Shown here one piece after another: positions 48,601-59,011 of a stretch of DNA of 64,000 nucleotides (the stretch's first letter is position 1; every line of letters starts with the position of its first letter). This DNA is from Ascidia mentula (lineage: Eukaryota > Chordata > Ascidiacea > Phlebobranchia > Ascidiidae): positions 4,280,501 through 4,344,500 of the forward strand of contig OX387200.1 in assembly GCA_947561715.1 (NCBI GenBank). Direction: 5' to 3'. The notes under the pieces are model-generated. The model worked only from the letters and a program-made list of their open reading frames with translations. It was not told the origin of the DNA and searched no databases. Both the position numbers and the translations under genes were made by a program.

Positions 48601-49765
48601 ATGGAAATGGTCATGTTGTGTCCAAAGGCCAGTGTGTATTACGTACCTGGGTTAGGGGGCTGCAACCCTGATGACTTCAAAGCTCCGTTTCGACAATTGA
48701 TGGAAAGCATATTCGGTCTCACCTTCCAACCAAAGCACCAAGAAATTCTTAAGAACGAGTGTAAATTTGCACTGAGTCCAGACGAAAAGTTGATCCGGAA
48801 AATACAGGATATTGTCAATAATCACACTTTCTGTAACCAAGTGAGCTTGGTGTGGTTTGCTCACAGTCACGGTGCGAAGATGGTTTGCGACGCTTACAAG
48901 AAACTTAAACGCACTTCAACGTTCGCCAAGATGAGGACAGACTCAGCTATTATCTGTATCGGGGGAGCTTCGTTGGCAACCGAGGACTTAGCCCAGGTGA
49001 TAGTATTGATTTTTATTGCATCATCATATCTGCTTATCCATAATATGCAATATTTCCAGTTTCACAGAAACTTTAATTTCAGGCTAAAATCTGTCAGCCT
49101 TCGTGAATGTGGTATAATTATATAAAAGGTGGAAATCGTCAGGGCGAATTGCAACAGAATAGAGAATGATTTCCAGAATCGGGTGCAAAAACTGGGAGTA
49201 TTCTAAACATTCCCACACAATCAATTAAAGTTATTTCCAGTGTTATCTTTGTAAAAGCAATACGAATGAAGAATTTTATTGGCCTGGGAAACATGTACTT
49301 CCAAAGGTTAAATGTGTTCCAACGTTCATTCTTAAGCAACTAATTTGTGTTTTTGCATAGGTTACCATCAACGTGGAATTTAAGAACGATAAAATAGCGA
49401 AGGGCGGTGCAAACCTGATCGGTGCGCGGAGGGGTCAAATTCTGAAAGTTGGCCCGTTCAAAAATAGATCGTGCCTTTGTTGTGTCGAGGATTCGAAGCA
49501 CGAACCCGAACTCAAAGCAACGAGGAAAAGTTTTGATGGGATTTCCCTTGGTTTATCCATGGCATTGCGGGGTGCTTCGACCACAGCAAGCTCTAGTTCC
49601 GCTGGCGACCTCGACGAAGAGAAAGCGCATTACATTGGTGAATATCTACAATGCAAGAAGTGGAGACAACGCGTGCAACAGATGCTACCGATAGGTCAAC
49701 CCTGTCAAACCCATTCAGGGAGTTCAACTCCAATTGAAGAGACCTTCGAGTTCATCTTTGCGTGA
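48601..49765 (+). CDS. Alpha/beta-hydrolase-like protein (48.6-kb copy)
   Basis: Exons 48601-48996 and 49361-49765, phase-0 intron of 364 bases; 266 residues. Landmarks: Y-Y-V-P-G-L-G-G (13-20), the family insertion F-G-L-T-F then E-I-L-K-N-E-C, W-F-A-H-S-H-G-A-K with Ser89, I-C-I-G-G-A-S-L-A-T. In exon 2: N-V-E-F-K-N-D (Asp142), C-L-C-C (170-173), a short Ser-rich linker (205-214), K-A-H-Y-I-G-E-Y (His222) and K-K-W-R-Q-R-V-Q-Q-M-L-P. The tail extends about 15 residues past the usual T-H-S end, as in the orphan exon at 39.3 kb. The two exon 2 copies are close relatives, so the orphan was duplicated from this type. No targeting signal is visible. Confidence 0.75.
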
Positions 49766-50909
49766 ATCACACATTTTTGTGCATTGAATCGTTTCGAATT
49801 AAGGTCTTACCTTCAATTTTGTACGTGCCGAATTTTATTTGTGGAAAGCAACATGAACTTCTTTTTTTTAAGTTGTACTATAACGCAATTTTGTTTACTG
49901 TTACTTGTTATAAAATGTTGCTACAACAGTTAAAAGTACAAAAAATAAACATACTTTTTTATTTCGGCGCAATGGTTCATGAAAACCAAACATGGTTTTT
50001 AAAATCATCCCAACCGCAACTTCATTGTAGACAATAGTGTCCTGATGAGTTATGTCATGGTGCAAAATTCGAAGATAATCTTTACAAAATAATGATTTTC
50101 AGCTCATTGTATGTTGGTGTTGTGCAAAACGATGCGATATCCTAGCAACTACAAGTACTGACAGGACAACTAGCTGCACTGATATGAACAGTAGAGAAGG
50201 TAAGGGCGGCAACCTCTGTGTGTTGCTGCAAAAAGTTAAACAACTGCAACTTTATCTAAGGAAAAAAAATTAATGGATTTTAGTGGTTATACGAAAAGTG
50301 TTCGCAAAAACACGTGCGATTATGGTCGATTAAACAAAAGTCAAAACCAATACATCATATTCTTACAAGTTATCGCTTTCTTGTATCGAACAAATTGTAA
50401 TGGAATCTTCCTACAACAATTAAGGCAAACCCAGCAACGTCGTGAAGATGATCAAAATTCGCCCCGTTAGGGTTCGAACCCGCGACTTTTAGCATTCAGT
50501 CTTTTTTCAGAACCATTGAATTGCATTATGTAGCCGAACAGCCGAACAGCCGAACAGACTGTTTGTTCTAGTGCTCAGTGCGTAAACTTAAAATATAGCT
50601 GCTCTGTTGTGCGTGCAAATAACGGATAGGTTCCTCATTTTAGCTGAGGAGGGAACTACAGTCTCGCTGTTCAGCGTGGCTTGTAGTAGGTTGGACTTCG
50701 TTTGCAGACAGGCTTGGCATTTTTAGAAAGGACAGGTTTATTGTGCAATGTTATTATCGTGTTTGGTATACATAAAGTGTGGACCAGAAATTTATGCGGT
50801 GTTAAGTTCGATCATATGTTTCTGAGCTCATTTAAATATCGGACAAACACGTCATGACGCAACCAGATTTCAGGTATTTACAGAACGTAAGTTGTAGCTC
50901 AAGGAAAAA
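49766..50909. other. Intergenic region with SINE-like and 5'-flank repeats
   Basis: Contains the tRNA-like repeat at about 50455-50560 and the hydrolase 5'-flank repeat at about 50615-50770. A partial hammerhead-like 5' half (AGCTGCACTGATATGA) lies near 50170. No gene. Confidence 0.5.
50455..50560 (-). repeat. tRNA-derived SINE-like fragment with GCCGAACA triplet repeat
   Basis: GGGTTCGAACCC (about 50469-50480) is a perfect pol III B-box/T-loop motif, embedded in tRNA-like sequence (GCTAAAAGTCGCGGG on the minus strand). Next to it, GCCGAACA is repeated three times head to tail at about 50533-50557. A similar B-box, GGTTCAATCC, occurs near 57130 on the minus strand. No intact cloverleaf is seen. 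Confidence 0.45.
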
Positions 50910-51300
50910 ATGAACTTGTTGTTAAATGTTGACTTCCTACGCCAATTAAAAAGAAGCGCAGATCTAGGCATTGTGAATAGCCAACTGTTCAATGCAAATA
51001 TTGCGGGTTTGTTGGGCGTAGATGGAAAGGAGAAACGGTTACAAGAAGTTCTTCCGAACGAATGCAAGTTCGCAATGAATCCTAACCGAAAGTTGTTCAT
51101 GACGATAAGGAATATTGTTTACAAGAAAGCTTTCTGCGATGGGGTTTGTTTGGTGTGGTTTGCTCACAGTCATCGTGCGTAGATGGTTTTCGACGCTTAC
51201 AAGGAACTGAAACGCACTGCGGTGTTTAATAAAATATGGAAAGGTTCAGTAATTATCTGCCTGTGTCGAGTAGTTTATGCATACACTAGGCTCTTGTGGG
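50910..51300 (+). pseudogene. Exon 1 pseudogene with nonsense codon in the nucleophile motif
   Basis: From about 51040 the sequence matches exon 1 of the 58-kb gene from E-V-L-P-N-E-C onward. Its 5' part is instead the upstream flank of that gene, so an internal deletion joined flank to mid-exon and removed V-P-G-L-G-G. W-F-A-H-S-H is followed by Arg and then TAG (51180-51182) in place of G-A-K. Decay continues after it, and no donor or exon 2 follows. Confidence 0.8.
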
Positions 51301-51388
51301 TAATATGCCTACCAACATCAGCAATAGTATGTACTTTTACTTTAATTTTGTGATTTGTTTAGGCATAAGGTGTTTCGAATACTAAACA

Positions 51389-52337
51389 ATGTGCCCTAAA
51401 GCTGAATTATGCCCCAAATTTGGCACGTACTTTGTGCCTGGTTTAGGAGGAAGCAACCCAAATGACTTCGAGAAACCATTTAAAACGATTGTATCTACTG
51501 TCTTTGGTCTTGAGTTTCAGGAAAACATCGAAGAAGTTTTACCTAACAGATGCAAATATGGTATAAATGACGATGTGGAACTAAAGCAAAAGATAAAATA
51601 CATTGTCGAGGGCCACGAATTTGGCAACGAAATTAGTCTGATTTGGTTTACTCACAGTCATGGTGCAAAGATCATCTGCGTTGTTTACAGCGAGCTTCGC
51701 AAAAGTTCCAGATTTCCTGCTATCAGGAATGGCTCAGCTATAATCTGTCTTGGTGGTGCCTTCCGTGCAACTAAAGATTTGGCCAAGGTAAGGACCATAA
51801 AGTATGGCCATTTCTAATACAACAGAAAATATCAGTTAAAGAAAATAAAAAAAATTAATAAAATACAAAACATTATTATTTCCCTTATGACAGGTTGTTT
51901 TCAACGTCAATCACAAGAACGACGACATTGCAAAAATCGGTTCAACAATTTACGGAGGTAGAGAGGGGGAAATTTTGAGCATAGGACCCTATGAAAACGG
52001 ATCATGCAGCTGTTGCGATGAGTCAAATGAGTCACCTTCGTCTTCGTTTCCGTCTTCGCCTTCGTCATCGCCTTCGCCTTCGTCTTCGTCTTCGGCTTCG
52101 TCTTCGTCTTCGTCTTCGTCTTCTTTTGGCTGCGATGCTCATTATATGGACGCATATCTCGCATGTCGAAAGTGGAGATCGAAGTTAAAAAATATGTTTC
52201 ACCTGAAAAACACAGAAAAAGGGGAAAAGGGTCAAAGTTCAAACGTATTAAAACAAGCAGTCCTAATGCTGTGCCCTTTATTTCTGTTTTACGTTCTCTT
52301 CTTGTTTTTTAGATTGGTTTTTCCGTCTTTTGGATGA
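51389..52337 (+). CDS. Alpha/beta-hydrolase-like protein with Ser-tract and C-terminal membrane segment
   Basis: Exons 51389-51787 and 51894-52337 with a 106-base intron; 280 residues. Exon 1: Y-F-V-P-G-L-G-G, W-F-T-H-S-H-G-A-K (Ser90), I-C-L-G-G-A-F-R-A-T. Exon 2: N-H-K-N-D (Asp143), C-S-C-C (171-174), then a Ser/Pro tract (about 178-211) encoded by a TCTTCG-type repeat, D-A-H-Y-M-D-A-Y (His216). Uniquely in this cluster the C-terminus (about 255-280) is strongly hydrophobic, Leu/Phe-rich, with one Arg near the end. That is what a tail-anchored or C-terminally inserted membrane protein looks like. Its closest local relative, at 60.3-61.2 kb, lacks this tail, so it arose by a change in the last codons. 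A membrane-bound hydrolase is inferred. Confidence 0.7.
52028..52130 (+). repeat. Coding TCTTCG-type microsatellite
   Basis: Interrupted repeat of TCTTCG/CCTTCG hexamers inside exon 2 of the hydrolase-like gene, read as Ser-Ser and Ser-Pro. The hexamer keeps the frame when it expands or contracts, so linker length can vary without breaking the gene. Confidence 0.85.
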
Positions 52338-53291
52338 AATGCTGATGTTTCGGTGTAAATATTAACTCCATCTTTCAGAAATATAACAAAAAAGAGTATA
52401 TGAATACTGACTCAACCGTTTACTAAGCAGTGAATTTTATACAGCCATTAGCTGGGCTTCAAACCAACGTTGGCCAAACTACAAGTTTTCTCCCCATTTA
52501 AACACAGCTGAGTTCACTGTCGTGAAGATTACACTCATAGCCATGCAAATCTATGGCAAACATTTTTTGAACAATAAAGCTGTGTAAAGCGCTCCACGTG
52601 CCTTGAATGTTTTTATGTTAGTGGGTGTGTTTTCGTATTTGGTTCTTTAATACTGATTCAACTTGGCTCATTTTAAAAACTTCTTGTGTTTTGGTTGTCC
52701 CTTTCTACTCCAACAAGCATCAGACTGAAAATCAACTCTGCGTCGACGTTGTGTATTCATAAAACCACCTGTAGGGCAATGATTAACGTTGCCTGAGATA
52801 AATGTGTTTGCATGACGCACCGTCAAAGATGGTTTTCAAGGCTTATCAGCTTTGTTGCAGTCATGATTTGAAGGCTATCTGACAACTGAAGTTGCGGAAG
52901 TCGAGGTGCAAATACAACAGTTGAATCTGTACAACGCAAACCTCAACATGGCAGATAAAAAACGTCTTTCATGCCTGTTAAATGCATAAAACAGACTTTA
53001 TCACTGCAGCCTGGTAATCAAAATCAACAGTGCAGAACGTGGCTAATCACAGTGTTGTCGGAATTGGTTTTGGACAAAACATGATATGAGGTATGGAATG
53101 TATACCATATTGCATTCTTGAATATACCCCGGATGACAACGCCGAGTATAATTGATTTGCAGACCAATTGCTCATTGTTACACAATACACCACTACTGGT
53201 TTCAACAGATTTTTGTTGGTTTGGTTAGTGTTGCTTCAAATTTAACGCAGAAAATTTCAGCAATATACCCTAATAATTTCGGTAAGCAAGT
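52338..53291. other. Intergenic, no recognised feature
   Basis: This is 3' flank of the 51.4-kb gene and AT-rich sequence. I see no exon, RNA or transposon terminus. Confidence 0.4.
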
Positions 53292-53445
53292 TATGTTCCA
53301 ACTCCAGTTCGTTCTAGTTCCAACGAGGAAAAGGCCCACTATATCGATGACTACCTCGAGTGGCTCGAATGGAGACATCGTTTGCAAAAAATGTTGCCAC
53401 TACGTGACAAAGCGTGCATATTTCATTCGATCAAAAAGTTTTGAT
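53292..53445 (+). pseudogene. 3' remnant of a hydrolase-like exon 2
   Basis: Reads S-S-S-N-E-E-K-A-H-Y-I-D-D-Y-L-E and then W-R-H-R-L-Q-K-M-L-P-L to a TGA, closest to the copy at 63.3 kb. The N-D-x-I-A and C-x-C-C parts are missing upstream and the conserved Cys before K-W is lost. An isolated dead fragment. Confidence 0.75.
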
Positions 53446-54408
53446 AATATAAAGTATCATTAATCTCTCAATTTGTTTAAGCGACAAATATCTTGGTTAA
53501 ATAAATGATCTGCGTTGAAGTGTCATAGTATTTAGTTTTTGTTTATACTGACTGTTGGTATTATAAGAGTATCCTAGTGCTTTACCTCATGTGTCACGTT
53601 TCTCGTTTTTCTTGCTTCTTATGCAGTAATATTGTGAAATTTATTCGTTCTGTGTTGTCGATGAGCTATAAGATACGAACTTATGTGTAACCATACGAAG
53701 AACAATATTAACTTGGTACTGTTAACCTCCTTGACCTTGACCACGAAGTGCTTGACCAATGTCACTCAACCGTATTAAACGTTTTAATCAAAGTGCACAA
53801 CTGAAAGGTTAACGTGTCTGGTGGTCCTGAATTAGGTGTTACTTCAAACTTATCACAAACCGCAAGCATCATAACAGAGTACACTTCGAGGGCAATTTGG
53901 CATTCCACTGCGCAAACATTACATTAGGTTATACAGGCCCTGGTTACAGATGTTTTATTGATTTTAGCAAGGAAACTGGAGGGGCATCACCGATAACTTC
54001 AATCCAGTAAACATAGCTGACTTCATGAAGTAGGCAAAATATTTCAACGAAGTGAGCTTTTAAGCAAGTCCTAGGTTGAAAATAACTCTGAACATTTTCT
54101 AGAAAGTAAGTAAACATTTTATTGGTCATGTCCGACAAAAATAAGGACTGGCGAAAACTCGGCAAGTGTGTGATACCAACGACAACACGAGTGCAAACAC
54201 AAATATTACACAGTAATATTTCATGCAATGGCATGATCGCTCCACTGCGCAGGTCCTCAGTCTTGTCAATAAACAGTGGCTGCCAAGTCTGAAAACCTAA
54301 TGATCACAAATATTACAATCACACATTGATGCATTAGGAGAGATAGGCACTCACAGGCCCAGATACAAAGTTCGGTGTTGTTAAGGTTTGTTGGTGTAAG
54401 CGTTCACT
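53446..54408. other. Intergenic, no recognised feature
   Basis: This lies between a plus-strand exon remnant and the 3' end of the minus-strand 54.4-kb gene. A 96-codon minus-strand frame at 54234-53944 has no recognisable domain and is left uncalled. Confidence 0.4.
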
Positions 54409-55400
54409 TTAGGAATGGGTTTGACAGGGTTGACCTATTGGTAGCATCTGTTGTACGCGTTGTCTCCACTTCTTGCATTGTAGATATTCATCAATGTAAT
54501 GCGCTTTCTCTTCGTCGAGGTCGCCAGCGGAACTAGCACTAGACGCGCCGGCTGAGGTTGAAGCACCCACCATTGCAGCGGATATACCGAGGCCAAATCC
54601 ACGAAGGCTTTTATTCGTTGATCTGACTTCAGGCTTGTGACTCGAGCCGTCGACACAACAAAGACATGATTTATCTTCAAACGGGCCGACTTTCATTATT
54701 TCTCCCGTGCGCTCACCAATCAGGTTTGAACCGCCCTTTGCTATTGTATCGTTCTTGAATTCAACGTTGAGTACAACCTACGGACAACAGAAATCAGTTG
54801 CAGAAAGAGAAAGGGAAGCACACTGAAGTTTCATTTGCAAACATTAACACGTATTTAAACTCCACGATCGTTTAATTGTTTCGTTGCTATGGGCAAACAT
54901 GAAACATTTAGACACGGGGAATAATTGACAATACTCAACCTTTAGACAGGACCCACGTAAGGTTTAGTTTTTTATACTACTGTTACCTGGGCCAAGTCTT
55001 TAGTTGCCAGAGAAGCTCCTCCAATGCAGATAATAGCTGAACCTTTCCATATTTTGTTGAACGAAGGAGTGCGTTTAAGTTTCTTGTAAGCGTCGCAAAC
55101 CATCTTCGCACCGTGACTGTGAGCAAACCACACCAAGCTCACCTGGTTACAGAAAGTGTGATCATTGACAATATTTTCAATATTTGCCAATAATTTCATA
55201 TCTGCGTTTATTGCAAAGTTGCATTCATTCCTAAGAATTTCTTGGTGCTTTGGTTGGAAGAAAATGCCGAATATGGTTTCCATCAATTGTCGAAACGGAG
55301 CTTTGAAATCATCAGGTTTGCTGCCCCCTAACCCAGGTATGTAGTATAAACACTGGCCTTTGAACACATCTTGGCGCTTTGGTCGGTCATTTCCATACAT
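54409..55400 (-). CDS. Alpha/beta-hydrolase-like protein with frame-changed N-terminus
   Basis: Exons 55400-54987 and 54777-54409; 260 residues from the ATG at 55400. Core motifs are intact: Y-Y-I-P-G-L-G-G (19-26), W-F-A-H-S-H-G-A-K (Ser95), N-V-E-F-K-N-D (Asp148), C-L-C-C (176-179), Ala/Ser linker, K-A-H-Y-I-D-E-Y (His231). The N-terminus differs from all siblings. Compared with the related fragment at 37.7 kb there are two extra bases near 55345-55348, which put the usual M-x-M-T-D-Q-x-A-K start out of frame. An upstream ATG in the new frame restores an open start with a novel sequence (M-Y-G-N-D-R-P-K-R-Q). So the gene may survive with a replaced N-terminus, or the ATG context is fortuitous and it is dying. 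Confidence 0.65.
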
Positions 55401-56487
55401 ACAAAGGTCCTTTAGGAGCAAACATAAATAAACATGTTTTGTTTCTTCGTCCCCCAAACAATGCAATGTATAATGAATTACATCAACAAGTTATTTATTT
55501 TTTTTTTTTACTGGAAACCATAACAAAGATCAAATTGCATTACAATCCTTGCAAATCACACATTCATGAACCAAATTTAAGGTAATAGGCTTTGCCGCCA
55601 AATTTTTCGCCCAAATTAAAGAAATGACCGTTGTTCAGTCGACCTCTAAACTCAACCTGGTTCAACAAACCTGCTATTGGTGCAACTCTGCGTCGCCGTT
55701 GCGAAGCCTTTTCGCCAAAGCAACCTGATACTTCATTGTCTCCTTTTGTATCGTCCATTATCTACTTTTTGTATCGTCCATTATGTACTTTTGTTCAACG
55801 ATATTCCTGGTAGCGTGCACTCTGTGCCGAAACAGACAAGGGATTCTATTACCGTTCGTAAAGCGTAACCAAAACACTCCGAACAAAAGAACGGGTCAAA
55901 TTTATTTTAAAGCAGCCAATGGAGATCGCCAAGAAACGACACGTGACGTTGCGTTGTAGCACAGGGTTTGTGTTATGCATACAAGGCGCTACGGTTTCCT
56001 CTTAAACAGGTGAATGCAAAAATACAGAGATCAAATACACACTGGTCCTTACCCAACTATTACAGGACCAGAGAGTCACAAATCAGGCTTTTCCGAATAT
56101 CTATTTTATCGCTATAAATAAGTTAAAAAATCCGGTCGAATCTGGTTGCGTTTTGACTCGACTTCAATGCTGCTGTGGTTATTGTCGTTTTGGATGGGTT
56201 TGATTTCGGTACATTGCTCATTGTGACTTTCCATACCCCAGGGTTGCCCCGGACATTTTTCATGTAGCGTATATGCAAATAATTGACAATAAGGTTCCTC
56301 ATTTCGGTTTCCCCTTTGCGCTTGCGGTTTGAAAGAGGAACTACAGTTTCGCTGGTGCTGCGTGATTTGAAGTAGGCTGCACTTCGCCTGCAGACACGCC
56401 TGGCTTTTACAAAGGACAGGTTTATAGTGCAGTGTTATTATCGCGTTTGCTGTACAGTGTTAGTATGGATAGTTCTTAATTCGTAGA
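55401..56487. other. Divergent flank segment, duplicate of 37.7-38.8 kb
   Basis: About 1.1 kb separating the minus-strand 55-kb gene from the plus-strand exon at 56.5 kb, closely similar to 37690-38760 in the same orientation. It includes a local duplication of a TATCGTCCATTAT phrase (near 55750 and 55775). It is likely a shared promoter region for divergent gene pairs. No coding exon is supported. Confidence 0.55.
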
Positions 56488-56857
56488 AATGGTCCTGTGC
56501 CCGTTTGTAATCGAAGCGAAAGGGGGTTCGCATCTAATCGGTAAGCAAAGAGGCGATATTTTCAAAGTCGGTCCGTTTAAAGATGGATCATGCCTTTGTT
56601 GCAACGAGGACTCGCCGCACAAACCCGTACTCAAACCAACCAGGAAAAGCTTTCGTGGGGTTTTCGTTGGTATATCCGCAGCAACGCGAGGTGCGTCAAC
56701 GTCAGCTGGTGGGTCCAGTTCTAGTTCTGCTGGCGGCCACGGCGAAGAGAAGGCGCATTACATTGGTGAATATCTGCAATGCAAGAAGTGGAGACAACAA
56801 GTGCAAGAGATGCTACCCATGTGCCAACATTGTCCTACCTGTTTGGCGACTTTGTAA
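56488..56857 (+). pseudogene. Truncated exon 2 fused to 5'-flank repeat
   Basis: An ATG in the 5'-flank repeat (M-V-L-C-P-F-V-I-E) runs in frame into exon 2 beginning at A-K-G-G-S. The strand with N-D-x-I has been lost, so the candidate catalytic Asp is missing. Exon 1 with the Ser is absent too. C-L-C-C, a Ser/Gly linker and K-A-H-Y-I-G-E-Y remain, to TAA. It is an open frame of about 120 codons with a plausible start, but without two of three catalytic positions it cannot be a working hydrolase. Confidence 0.7.
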
Positions 56858-57973
56858 AACTTTTCAATTCAAGTATTATTGTTACGGTTTGGTTGCTGAT
56901 GTTTATGTACAAAAAAGTTACTAAACCCTCACAACTGTTTACAACTGCTGTTTGTAACAAACAAAAAATACTAAACTTGTTTTATTTTAGCAATTATAAG
57001 AAAGGTGTTTACAAACCGACCCGGTTAAAAACGTTCAATGTGATTGATTTTTTCTACATTTTAAAACCACATCATGAAAAACCTTGCGAGGTCGTCATGT
57101 TGCAGGCTAGAAGTTTCAAATTCACGCCCGGTCGGATTGAACCTGCGCCCGTCAGTAAACCGCCTGTGTTTTCAACGGGGTACAGTTGCGTTCTCACCGA
57201 ACTTAGCACTAAAGAGTTGAGTTTAAGCACAGCCAGCGTCAGGCGTCAGACGTCACAGTCTTACAAGAATAGTAACCACCAACGCAGGTAACATACAAAA
57301 TGAGTATGATGCCTGTTCATCATTTTCCACATCGTTTGTTAACGCTACCAAAGCCGTTTAACAGCAGTATATGCAGCTTACAGGTTAAGAAACGTTTGGG
57401 CGATGCTGCTGTGGTGGAAATGGGGTTAAGTGTGCGAAACTTGTAAATAGCTGCTCTGCCGTGCGCGTGCAAATAAATGACTAAAAGGTTCCTCATTTCG
57501 GTTCCCCTTTGGGCTTGCGGTTTAAAAGAGGAAGTACAGTTTCGCTGGTGCTGCGTGGTTTGTACTGGGTTGGACTTCGTCTGCAGACACGCCTAGCTTT
57601 AACAAGGACAGATTTATTGTGCAATGTTATTATCGTGTTTGTAGTACAGTATTAGTATGGACAGTTCTTAATTCGTTGAAATGGTTCTGTGCCCGTTCGT
57701 AATCGAACAACTACATGTGATGACTTGCAGCCTTTCGAGGACTTTACAGAACTTGAGTTGTTATTCGAGAAATATTGCCTGTTGTTAACGTTGTCTTGCC
57801 GCCCCAATTACAAAGAAGTGCAGATCGTGGCATGGTGAATTATTAGTGAAGCCATTGCGGGGTTGTTGAAGGTAGTTTGAAAGAAAAACGATTGCGATGT
57901 GGGTTGCATTGTCACCGTATATAAATAATATCACGATTTTACGCAGACAAAGGTTGTTTTTATTGTAATAAAC
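56858..57973. other. Upstream flank of the 58-kb gene
   Basis: Contains a tRNA-like B-box fragment near 57115-57150 (minus) and the fourth copy of the 5'-flank repeat at about 57480-57730. A long open frame at 56779-57291 overlaps the preceding exon in another frame and has no recognised domain. Confidence 0.45.
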
Positions 57974-59011
57974 ATGGACATGTGTCCAAACGCCAGCGTG
58001 TATTACGTACCAGGTCTGGGGGGAAGCGACCCTGCTATCTTCAAAACTGATTTTCGGCAATTAATCGATACAGTTTTCGGTCTTACTTTCAAACCAAAGA
58101 CCCAAGAAGTTCTTCCGAACGAATGCAAGTTCGCAATGAATCCTGACCGAAAGTTGTTCATGACGATAAGGAATATTGTTTACAAGAAAGCCTTCTGCGA
58201 TGGGGTTTGTTTAGTGTGGTTTGCTCACAGTCACGGTGCGAAGATGGTTTGCGACGCTTACAAGGAACTGAAACGCACTCCGGTGTTCAACAAAATATGG
58301 AAAGGTTCAGCAATTATCTGCATCGGCGGAGCTTCGCTTGCTACTGGTGAACTAGCCCAGGTAAAAGATACAGAATTATCAAATCATTTTACTTCTAGGC
58401 TATTAATGCATGTTTTAAAGACACGTTATTTCCATTTGCTAATAACCTTCGCATGACCAAACCAAACTAAAACAGAGGTTTTGCAAGTGGTGAATGATTG
58501 CATAACATAAGCAAACTAAAATAAAATTTTTCCCAAATACTCAACTGATGTATTTTTGCTAATTTTCCTTCATAATTTGGCAAACATTGAAAAAAAACGC
58601 GTCTCTCGCGTGCAGGTCGTCCTCAACGTGGAATTCCAGAATGATGACGTGGCGAAGGGAAGTTCCAACCTGATCGGAGAACGAAATGGCGAAGTTCTAG
58701 AAGTCGGTCCGATTATCGACGGTTCGTGTCGTTGTTGTGAGGGAAACTCCCTCGGACCCCAACTCAAGCAAACAAACAAAAGCCTTGAGGGTATTTCCCT
58801 CGGTATAACCACAGCAGTAAGGGGAATCTCGGGAGTCTCGACTCGCGTTTCCAATTCCACCACTTCTGGAGATGAAGAGGAAGGGAAGGCGCATTATATC
58901 ACGGAGTACATGAAATGCAGGAAATGGAGACAACGAGTCCGACAGTTGCTACCGATGGGAAAACCTTGCTGCACACATTCGACGGGGCCTTTAAGTGCCT
59001 ATTTCTCCTAA
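57974..59011 (+). CDS. Alpha/beta-hydrolase-like protein (58-kb copy)
   Basis: Exons 57974-58360 and 58616-59011, phase-0 intron of 255 bases; 260 residues. Start M-D-M-C-P-N-A-S-V-Y-Y-V-P-G-L-G-G, W-F-A-H-S-H-G-A-K with Ser86, I-C-I-G-G-A-S-L-A-T. Exon 2: N-V-E-F-Q-N-D (Asp139), C-R-C-C (167-170), a Ser/Thr-rich linker ending in an acidic G-D-E-E-E-G, K-A-H-Y-I-T-E-Y (His222). It is the intact parent-like relative of the 51-kb pseudogene, with which it shares both exon 1 and the upstream flank. A small TTATTGTAATAAAC palindromic stretch lies just before the ATG, without known meaning. Confidence 0.75.

Noticed and set aside
51907..52242. Minus-strand frame rich in K-T-K-T
   Set aside because: Antisense translation of the TCTTCG microsatellite.
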